From: Bretschneidera sinensis
Lineage: Eukaryota; Streptophyta; Magnoliopsida; Brassicales; Akaniaceae
Reading direction: 5' to 3'
Assembly: GCA_023935145.1 (NCBI GenBank)
Contig: CM043698.1
Span: 74,571,001 to 74,635,000 of the forward strand
DNA: 64,000 nucleotides
Numbering within the stretch: the stretch's first letter is position 1; every line of letters begins with the position of its first letter. Position numbers and translations under genes: made by a program. The notes below the pieces were generated by a model that saw only the letters and a program-made list of their open reading frames with translations, had not been told where the DNA came from and did not search any database. Below are positions 55,574-64,000 of the stretch, piece after piece.

Positions 55574-56005
55574 CATTAAAATTGAAAATTTTTGCTTATA
55601 AGTTGGTGTATATTTGGTTCAAAACAAATGATTTGAATCCTCTATATTTGATAATTTTCGTGATGAGTGATGTATCACATCATTTTAAAATTAAATATAT
55701 GGTTGTGTTGTTTGTGTCATATCATTATTTTTATTTAGGTGTTCTTAATGAGTTCATAGAGATATAACTTAAAAGTAACCATTGATTCAATTTTAAAATG
55801 ACGTGCACTATCTCACCATGAAAAACTCCATTGCATAAATGTAGAGCTTATAATAGAGAATTTTTCTTTGGGTTTTTATTTGAATGCTCCTTTCATATTA
55901 CCCACCCAATTGGCACCTATAGAATTCAAGACAACCATGTTGAGTAGATGGTTCAATTTTTTACCGGATATTTTGTGATGTGACAATAAACTTAGTACTA
56001 ATATT
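55574..56005. repeat. Duplicated non-coding segment, copy 2, right half
   Basis: Resumes the match to copy 1 at 10,216 ('AAAATTGAAAATTTTTGC', 'AAGTTGGTG'), carries about 190 bp not in copy 1, then matches 10,265-10,455 ('GCATAAATGTAGAGCTTATA', 'GACAATAAACTTAG'). Confidence 0.8.
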
Positions 56006-57478
56006 TAAAAAAAGAGAGAAAGAAACTTCTCATTCCTCTCGTTTTTACCTCTTTGTTTTCTTCTCTTCTTTATCTCTGTAATGCCGACATCTCCGTTATA
56101 GTGTGGTATTGTAGCCGCTCTGTGCCTATATGGTGGTCCATAAAAATGCAGAATGTGCAGTTTTCTTGAGATTGAATTTTTTTTCTTTTATGTTTATTAT
56201 ATTTTTTTTTTGTTATTGTGATGGGAGTGGTGAACTGGTGATTAGGTGTGGCAGTAGTGATGAATTCAGTTATCTTGAGCGTATATAAATTTGAGATTTT
56301 CAGGTTGGTTTCTTCAAGTTTCATTAATTCTTTTATTTTATTAAAGTTTTTGTGATTCTTTTGGTTTAATTAAGATTTTAATCACTATATTTCGGAGGTG
56401 GATTTATTTTAATCTATTTTTTCTATTGCTTTAATTAGTACATCAATATCATACTCAATTCACTTTTTTCCATCCAAAAGGGGATTATATCTAACAGAAA
56501 ATGCACGATTGCTCAAATAAATAAAATACTTCAAAAGATTTTAGTGTTCGGGGACTTTAACATCATTGTCAAATTTGGGCAATAAGGTTTGGAGGTGATC
56601 TTATTCTCCTTGGATGGTTAAAAATCATTAACAACAACGGGGATGATACTCCTTAACCTGTTTAATTCTCGAACTCAATTTTTAGCCACATTATGTTATA
56701 ATTTTTTTATTTATAAATATATTAATATAATATTTTTATTTTTATTTTTATTTTTAAGTGTAATTTATTTTTAAAATTTTGGGTTAACTCCGTTAACACA
56801 TAAAACTCGTGGTGTAAAAAAAATCATGTATTTGGCACATGACTTATTTTTCAACACTAACAAACGTTTATTTATCCCAATTTCACGTTTAGGGTTCATT
56901 CTCTCAATGCAACAATGTTAAATCCTCAAATGTATGATCAATTCAACATTTTATCATTACTATAATCCTAGCTACAAGGTATTTACATTAAACGTTTTAA
57001 AATACAGAGATTTAACTTAAATTATTATAATCCTTACATCTAATTTTTAGTGTAATGATGAAAGATATTAAATTTTTTTTCCAAAAAATAAGATTCAAAA
57101 TCTCCCACCCTAAAATAATTTTTTTATTAACTATTAAAGTTGATATATTAACTTAATAAAGACTTAATGGGTCCTTGATGTTGAAATTAGACTTTATTAT
57201 ACATTTTTCAATCACTCTATTTTTTTGTTTTATTTTTATGCTTTTTTTTTTTCATTCTTTCAACCAAGTTTCTTTGATTAATAAACTATGTTTTTTTAAT
57301 ACAAAGTGTAGATTTGTATGGGCTAAGGAAATAAAATATTGAATTGAAATATATTATACATTTAAAGTTTAAAAAAGGTGACATTTGCTTTTAAAATGTC
57401 GTGTAATATTAGTTATTGTCGAGAGATACAACACTAGTTAAAGGTGAGAAACAAGACCCGTACTCGTACCCGTTAGAA
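56006..57478. other. Intergenic, no gene seen
   Basis: AT-rich, with pyrimidine tracts at 56,030-56,070. No domain, LTR end or RNA gene recognised. An antisense frame at 56,070-56,324 has no family signature. Confidence 0.55.
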
Positions 57479-57963
57479 ATTGCGCAAATAGCATTTGTCA
57501 GTATTGCTGGTGATATTGTTCTTGCAGTTGCTTATGCACATGAGCTGCCTCGCTATGGGCTTGAAGTGGGACTTACAAATTATGCAGCAGGTATAAGATT
57601 TACCTTAGTTAGGTTGTTTCAACTCCTTCCTTTATTATATTGAGAAAATATTTAAATTTGTATTGTTTTAAACCCAGCTTACTATACGAGACTCCTCTTG
57701 ACTCGTTGAGTTCTGAAAAAGCTTGAGATGGATGACGAGTATGAGCAAAATGTTGAGGTATGGAGCTTATTTTTGGTATTCATTGAAAAACTCTTGATTT
57801 TTGTCCTTTGGTCTTTGGATACATGTGTGCCATCTCTTAGTAACAAGCTATTGGGGAGGATTTTTCTGTGGAACCAACGGAAAGCAGGAGACCTTTCCAT
57901 GCTCTTTTGGATGTTGGATTTATAAGGACAACAACTTGGAACCACATTTTTGGTGCCCTCAAG
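57479..57963 (+). pseudogene. RPL5: Ribosomal protein L5 (60S, uL18) gene fragment
   Basis: Three exons of a ribosomal protein L5 gene with introns still present: 57,479-57,590 ([20 protein letters not shown], then [17 protein letters not shown]), 57,678-57,756 (AYYTRLLLTR-stop-VLKKLEMDDEYEQNVE) and 57,847-57,963 ([20 protein letters not shown], then [15 protein letters not shown]). L5 binds 5S rRNA in the large ribosomal subunit. A TGA replaces Arg in exon 2 (a C-to-T change of CGA), the exon 3 acceptor is damaged, and neither the start nor the C-terminal exons are seen. Retained introns mean it came from genomic DNA, not from a reverse-transcribed mRNA. Confidence 0.85.
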
Positions 57964-58640
57964 GTATTTTGGAACCCTTGTTTGTAATGTTTAATGCAAA
58001 TTAAAATATAACTTGTTTAATTAGTTGAACCATATCTTTGTTGAATGGGGTATATGTTTCTCCCGTATATGATTTACTTGTATTTTTATATTCTTTGCTA
58101 TGGTTTTTCTGTGCATGTTCTTGTCTCTTATCTTCTTTTTCTGTGATGTTTTGTATGTGCACATGTAGCACCATTCTTTTTGCTTTATAAACACTTTTGG
58201 ACCAATGCCAATCATTTACCTTATTTAGTTATATTTGTTTAGAAAAATTATATGTCTGATGCGATCAATTCATGTGCATAATAAGTAAAAAAATAAATTG
58301 ATTAATTTTAATTTTTAATGAATCGGACAAAAACATGAAATAATAAATCAGTTACAATACATGTATTTTTGACTCTATCTATATCCATCGCCTTTTGCAC
58401 CCAGTCCCTACCGGACCTAGCCCTCCTCTTTCCCACCTCTTAGACTTGTTAGGGCTCTGCATTTAGGGTTAACAAAGATAATGCAGCCTTAGATAAGACT
58501 AAAGTTGTTGTAGCCTGGGCTATATGGCGTTGCGGTGCGATCCTGGTTTGGCTGCACATTAGGGGTCAAATTGGTGAATTTGAAACTTAAGAGGATAAAA
58601 GTAGAAAAAACCTCCAAACTTAAGGGTGAAAATTGAATCA
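57964..58640. other. Intergenic, upstream of the POL5-like gene
   Basis: No coding signal. Low complexity AT-rich text to about 58,370, then more mixed sequence up to the POL5 leader. Confidence 0.5.
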
Positions 58641-59202
58641 ATCTCCCAAAGATGGAGAGTTTACTAACCTAGGTTTATATATAACGCTCGTCTCTGTTTT
58701 ATCTTTGCTTCCTTCTGTTTCTCTCACATCTTTCTTTTTCTTCGCCGAGAACTACACTGCCGCTTCCTCTCCGTCTAACTCGTTCCAGATCCTAAGGTAT
58801 TTAAACGCTCAAGCTAGGGTTTTTATTTATTTATTTTACTCAAATCTTAACTCACACAAAACAAAAACAATAGAACGCTACGTACATACACGTAGTAGAT
58901 TTCATAAAGGAAACGATTGAAGAGTAGTGTTTTTCCCTAATCATGTTGTCGCAGTTCTTATTTGTGGGCATTATTGGCATGAATATTAGACTAAAATCGG
59001 TTCATAAGGCTTTGTATTTTTATGGGTAGAACAGATTGTTGTTAGTTTCGTATGCTATAATTTTGAATTTTTTTTCTTTAGTGATTTTTTGGTCATGCTT
59101 CGATGATAAAGTTAGCTTTGTTTGTTTTGTTGTTTGGTGTAGTTAATTTTGGTGTATTATTATACTACAGCAAGTTCCAACAAGGAAAGAGGTTTTCCTT
59201 CA
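58641..59202 (+). promoter_or_regulatory. Leader of the POL5-like gene with likely leader intron
   Basis: A pyrimidine-rich leader (TCTGTTTCTCTCACATC, 58,712-58,728) ends at a donor 'CCTAAG|GTATTT' (58,796/58,797). The acceptor is probably 'ACTACAG|CAAG' at 59,170. TATA-like TTTATATATAAC lies at 58,673-58,684. Exact start not determinable. Confidence 0.5.
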
Positions 59203-62200
59203 ATGGGTAGCAACAAAAGAAGCAGCACCCAGTTTGTAGAGGAAGTAGAAAATCAAGCAGATACAGCTACTGATAATGCCATTCTGAAGCCTTTGAAAAA
59301 GAAAATGAAGAAAGACAAGAAAATTGCTGAAGAAAAAGTTGAAACTGCAGATAAGGATGCAGCAGCAGCAGCCCCTTCTGGTGTTCCTAGTTCCATCAAG
59401 GACATGGAGAGAAAGAAGAAAAGAAAATCATTTGACAAAGAGAGGCGGCAGACAGCTCTAGAAAATGAACAAGGTTTGCAGCCTAAACCAAGTGTGGAAT
59501 CAAAGCCTAATGAAACCCGCGCATCTGTGGCATCTTCATCAAGTAATGGATTGCCAGAGTTTCATATCAGTGTTTTTAAGGATTTGGCTTCAGATGATGC
59601 TTCCGTAAGGGAATCAGCAGCGGAGTCATTGGTCAGGGAGTTGCAGGAAGTTCAGAAAGCATATGAGAGACTCGGAAAGAAAGATTTGGTGGATAGTGGA
59701 TTGAAACTAGAAGCTGAAAAGGATGATGGTTTGAATGATTGTGCACCATCTTTGAGATATGCTGTGCGTAGGCTAATCCGTGGTGTTTCTTCTTCGAGAG
59801 AGGTATGTGGGTGTGCGCGCGTTTTTCTTTCTGGAATCACTTATCTTTTCATTCTGTTCTGTTAAATATTTTCTCTTGAACCTTTGGCCCTTTCTGTTGT
59901 ATTGAAACTAAAATACAACTGAATGGAACTATTTAATGTTCTTGGAAGTCTAAGAATCTTTTGGAGAGCTGAAATTTTTGTAGGCCTGTCTTATTGGAGC
60001 ACCTTATTGAGTCTTGGATTTTAGACAGTGCATTAATATAGTTTTTGGGCATTACTGTTTAACTCTTGTCATCCACTATCATTGATGATCTTTCATTCTT
60101 TCTCTCGTTTGAAATATGCCCTTATTCTATGTTTTCTCATTGCGTTAACTGCCCAATATTTCTTGCTTATGAAGTTTGAGCTTTAAACTTAGGTTTTTGC
60201 ATGTTATATTGGATATTTCGTTTTTACACTCTTTGATGCATCTTTTGTTACTGAAGTAGAAGAATATTGAATGTTTATTTTTTGGTTTTAAGAGAATCAT
60301 CTCAAATATTTGAAGTGGAATCATAAAACATCTCTTGCTGTCAACCCTTTAGTGAGGATCCATAAGAGATATGAGCTAGACGTAAAACAACCTAACGTGG
60401 CCACCTAGTTAATTTGACTCTTAACATGTTATAGAACTTTTTATATCATGGTAAACCCCTTAATGCAAATTACAAGGAAATTACTAGTAAAGTTTTTTTG
60501 ATCTTTAGTTGCTCAGTGGAACTTTCTTTGGATTTGAGAAACTGGTATATTACTTGTTATAATTTTGTGCATTTTCCTTTGCAAAATTCAACTGACATAA
60601 TTTGAAGCATAAATTTCATGATTCTCATTTCCTTGGTCACAAAAATCTTTACACTTACATCCTTGTTGCATAAAAACTCTTTCATGGACCTATTTGAGCT
60701 ATTGATTGGTATGTATTGGTCGAACATGCCGAGGAGGCCTTAAGGCTGACGCCCTAGGTTCTAAAGGTCTCAATTCGAGTGGGGTGCATGTGTTTTGAAA
60801 TGTATTGGTTGAACATTCAGAAGTTATGTCTTGTTAATTGAACATGGTTGGACATCCATTGTATGAAATGTTGCATGATTTCTCACAGAATTGAACTTGT
60901 AATTAGGATAAACTTACTCATGCCATTTATGCTGTAAATTTGTTGTTTAACTTGTTGCTATTGTATCATATGGTAATTATTGATTTTGCAGTGTGCAAGA
61001 CAAGGATTTGCTTTAGGTTTTACTTTGTTAGTTGGGACAATTCCTAGCATCAAGATGGACTCATTGCTGAAACTTATAGTTGATTCCTTAGAAGTCTCTT
61101 CATCAATGAAGGGCCAAGTAAGTATCAATTTCTTGTGTTCAGGAGGTTACTGTGTTTCCCCGTAAGATTCTATAATTTACATCTTTATGGCATTGCAGGA
61201 AGCAAGGGATTGTTTATTGGGCCGCTTATTTGCTTATGGTGGTCTTGCCCGATCAGGGAGGCTGAATGAAGAGTGGAGTTCTGATAAAAACACTCCATGC
61301 ATTAAGGAATTCACCAGTGTTCTTATCTCGCTAGCGGCGAAGAAGCGATACTTGCAAGAGCCCGCTGTCTCTGTCCTTTTAGACTTGGTCGAAAAGGTAT
61401 CTTGTTTCGATGAATGAAGTAAATTGGTTATGCTACTTTAGGTTTTTGTGTTAGTATTTTGTGTTTTTCCTGCCACAATGTTGGGAACCAATTTGGCTCT
61501 CTAATGTTTATAATGTAGTTCCATTTTATATGTACTACTGTTATTTGATTATCCAAACCTGTACAAATTAGGAAATAATTTTGACTCATTAAATTAACAT
61601 GGTTCAATAATTTGTTTAAGAGCTTTTATCAAAAAATAAATAAAAAAATTTGTTTAAGGGCTAGTGGTGGTGGCTTTTCAGAATTTTGCTTACTATTAAT
61701 AATTCTGCAGTTCTGCTGCGTGGATATCTCACTGTAATGCATCTCTTTGATACGTTTATGACAGCTATTTAATCAATCTTTAACATAGTTGATAATTTTT
61801 TAAATCTGATACATTGTGGTTAGTTGCTCTTATTTTTTTTTTCTTTATTCTGTTAGGCAGTGAACACAAATGGAACCTATAATCACTTGCCGAAATATTA
61901 TTTCTTGTCTTGGATAAAATAGAAGAAAATAAACACAGAATAATGTTACTAAACAATATTATCACTTGCCGAAATACTATTTCTTGTCTTGGATAAAATA
62001 GAAGAAAATAAACACAAAAGAATGTTACTAAACAATAGAGGACATCAATCATAGATATTTTGCTACAAGCGTGTTGCTTTATCACAAATGCCTTTTTTTC
62101 TTGCTCCTGTCCTTGTTTGGTTGCGTGTTCATTTGATAAAAGAATGTGTTATCGTCTACATGAATCATATCGATTAGGTCCCTTGGAACTTTTTGGGTTG

Positions 62201-64000
62201 GTAGTTGAGTTATTGCATGTGGAATAATGTAAAATGGCTTTTGATTTTATTTTTCTTAGATAAGATCCACTTTCTCTCTGTGTTGTCTGATGCATTTAGA
62301 GACTACCAAACTATGTTCTTAGTGGAAGTGTGCAACACTCTCTCCCCCTTAGGGTGCTTTTGTGGGGGGGTTGTTTCTCTGCTGCACTCTACCAGTAGGA
62401 TTTTACAGAATTGTCCAATTCTACTCAAGAATTTCCCCATTTCACACTTGAGGAGTTGAGGAGGGTGATAAGATTATGTTTCTTGTGTTCATATGAATTC
62501 AATTGTGTTAAGAGCATTTTTTTCTCAACTAAAAGCGTTGAGACTCTGTTTTCTGTCCAATCTTAACAGAGGGTGGGATTGAAAAAACCACATGGGGGCA
62601 AAGTACTACGCTCAAAACTATAGGGTAGCAATGTATTATCAGGCTGTAGCACAAGGCAGGTTGTAAACTTCCATCGCTATCTCATCATTCCATCTATGCT
62701 GAATAATATTGTGGGTTGCTATCTAGAAGACCGTTTTTTATTGGTCCACTCTTAGACTTGTGATTTAAGGATAATTTATTTGAATTTGAAGTTTCTACTC
62801 CATAAAATGCTTCTCTCTCCTTTCTACCATACATGTATAGATGCATAGATAAAATGGCATTATAGGTTTTTTTGTACTTGGATGTTCTACTTGCAGTTAG
62901 TTTATTGTGGAACTACCTGTCAGGAAAAAAAAGCTTTTTTGGAACTAATCTGAGAAAAAGATTAGTGAAGGCCCTTTTTTGGACCTCAAAAATGACCTTA
63001 TGCGGCTTTATGCAAAAGGTCAGAGAGAGAGAGAGAGAGAGAGGTACACATACAGAAAACCCATGAGTAGGAACTCCTTTAATTCATGGTATTATGTACA
63101 TAATTTGAAATGCTGGATTACAAGTATGTGCTTTTAGGCTTTGGTTTCCAGAACAGATGTTTTTCAGGCATGTACCCTTTTCTTCTTTCTTCTTCTTCTG
63201 TTTTCTGAAGTGTTGCCTATGTTACCTGGGTGCTGCTGATGTGTGGAAGGATCTGTACATGCTTCAGTATGTCGTAAGTTAGTAATGTTGCTTATGGTTT
63301 TGCAGTTGCCAGCTGAAGCCTTGTTGAATCATGTTATTGTAGCTCCAGGACTTCGTGAGTGCTTTGAAGAGGCCACTGATGTTGGAAATCCTGACGCTTT
63401 GCTTTTAGCTCTCAAAATTCGGGAAAAAATTTCTGTTGACAGCTTAGAGTTTGGCAAACTTCTGCCAATTCCATTCAGCCCTAGCAAACTTTTTTCTGCT
63501 GACCATCTCTCCTCTCTTGCTAACTGCTTGAAGGTAAATATTCATTGAATATGTACGTTACAAACATAATTATTAAAAAAAAATTTAGATTTTTTCATAT
63601 TTGTCTTTATTTGGAATATTCAGGAATCTACCTTCTGCCAGCCCCGAGTTCACAGTGTGTGGCCTGTTCTCATAAATATTCTCTTACCTGATAATGTTTT
63701 GCAAGCTGAAGATGCAGTGTTAATTTCTAGTTCCATAAAGAAGCTCAAGAAAGGTCGCAAGTCTAGCTCATCTGAAGAAGAAACTGCAAAGAACATTCAG
63801 TGTTTTTGTGAAATTATTATAGAAGGATCCCTTCTTCTTTCGTCTCATGACCGTAAGCACTTGGCACTTGATATTCTTCTTCTTCTCTTCCCAAGGTTGC
63901 CTGCATCTTTTCTCCCACTTGTTCTGTCTGTCAAACTTGTCCAGTGCCTGATAGATATACTATCCACAAAGAACTCTTGGCTGTATAAAGTTGCACAGCA
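59203..64000 (+). CDS. POL5: DNA polymerase V / Mybbp1a-like protein, 5' part
   Basis: Nucleolar protein of the Pol5/Mybbp1a family, which in yeast and plants acts in rDNA transcription and rRNA processing; despite the name it is not known to be a replicative polymerase. Exons: 59,203-59,802, 60,992-61,117, 61,199-61,396, 63,306-63,533 and 63,624 to the window edge, all joined in phase 0, giving 509 residues so far. The N-terminus is lysine-rich (LKPLKKKMKKDKKIAEEK, a likely nucleolar signal), then helical repeats: EFHISVFKDLASDDASVRES, SLRYAVRRLIRGVSSSRE, CARQGFALGFTLLVGTIP, RDCLLGRLFAYGGLARSG, VWPVLINILLPDN, DRKHLALDILLLLFPRLP. The ATG at 59,203 was chosen because it follows the leader acceptor; an in-frame ATG at 59,149 is probably intronic. 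GTAAGC at 63,852 looks like a donor, but the protein reads on without a break. The 3' part lies outside the window. Confidence 0.92.
61882..62040. repeat. Tandem duplication in POL5 intron, period 79 bp
   Basis: ATCACTTGCCGAAATA begins both copies (61,882 and 61,961); they differ at a few positions only. It lies in the 1.9-kb intron between 61,396 and 63,306. Confidence 0.95.
63021..63043. repeat. (AG)n microsatellite
   Basis: A pure AG run of about 11 units in the same POL5 intron. Confidence 0.95.

Noticed and set aside
55565..55580. ATC repeat at the MULE right flank making the 9-bp TSD trivial
   Set aside because: The low-complexity flank weakens the TSD alone, but the 78-bp inverted repeats and the unsplit copy at 9815-10,455 support the boundary independently.
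56070..56324. 84-codon minus-strand frame in intergenic DNA
   Set aside because: No recognisable motif; composition is explained by T-rich sequence on the plus strand.
59149..59202. Upstream in-frame ATG as the POL5 start
   Set aside because: A good acceptor (ACTACAG) lies between it and the ATG at 59,203, and the upstream residues do not look like the family N-terminus.
63852..63857. GTAAGC as a splice donor in POL5
   Set aside because: Reading continues without stop through conserved family text after it, so it is exon sequence.

Overview
The window is nuclear DNA of a flowering plant, most likely a eudicot. It has intron-split genes with GT-AG junctions and AT-rich introns, a mitochondrial Hsp70 with a plant-type presequence, a plant CorA-like transporter, the plant DNA polymerase V/Mybbp1a-like gene, and nested LTR retrotransposons typical of plants. 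The species cannot be named from the sequence.

Layout. 1-3885: remnants of LTR elements: the 3' end of a Ty3/Gypsy chromovirus with its 2.2-kb LTR, inserted in a Copia gag fragment, then a truncated short-LTR element. 5.6-9.4 kb: CorA-like membrane transporter gene (+). 11.3-14.5 kb: mitochondrial Hsp70 gene (+). 15.2-15.9 kb: RNase H tail of a LINE. 16,899-55,564: one Mutator-like element (MULE), with 78-bp terminal inverted repeats and a 9-bp target duplication matching at 8 of 9 bases, swollen to 38.7 kb by nested insertions. 57.5-58.0 kb: intron-containing RPL5 pseudogene fragment. 59.2 kb to the window end: POL5/Mybbp1a-like gene (+), 3' end outside.

Nesting inside the MULE. SIRE-like Copia A (19,296-26,798, TSD AAGAC) splits the MULE transposase. 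SIRE-like Copia C (from 27,720) carries a chromovirus LTR (from 30,474). That LTR holds a solo LTR (31,091-32,562, TSD GTATG) and is broken by SIRE-like Copia B (33,446-48,425, minus strand). Copia B holds a gag-only Gypsy element E (38,152-43,426, minus strand) in its reverse transcriptase. Copia D (48,426-54,127, minus strand) abuts the broken 5' LTR of B. The right-hand remainders of B, the chromovirus LTR and C are missing, so a deletion ends at the right LTR of D. Right of it, MULE sequence resumes with a minus-strand GRF-zinc-finger/transmembrane ORF convergent to the transposase, as in the two-gene layout of MuDR.

Most interesting signal. The LTRs of the SIRE-like elements carry arrays of a 12-bp dyad, CCAGTCGACTGG in A and B and ACAGTCGACTGT in C, whose start-to-start distances are nearly all close to multiples of 10.5 bp (about 21, 31, 42, 52, 63), so they lie on one face of the helix. 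Copia B has a second array of the same dyads inside the element (36,766-37,008), directly upstream of a TATA box (36,747-36,754) and of the extra ORF that follows pol. It looks like an internal promoter that reuses the LTR enhancer. Copia D has an unrelated dyad array (CCATGG) spaced 41/21/41/21 bp.

Only three host genes look intact (CorA-like, mtHSP70, and POL5 as far as it is visible). All element genes carry stops, frameshifts or deletions.
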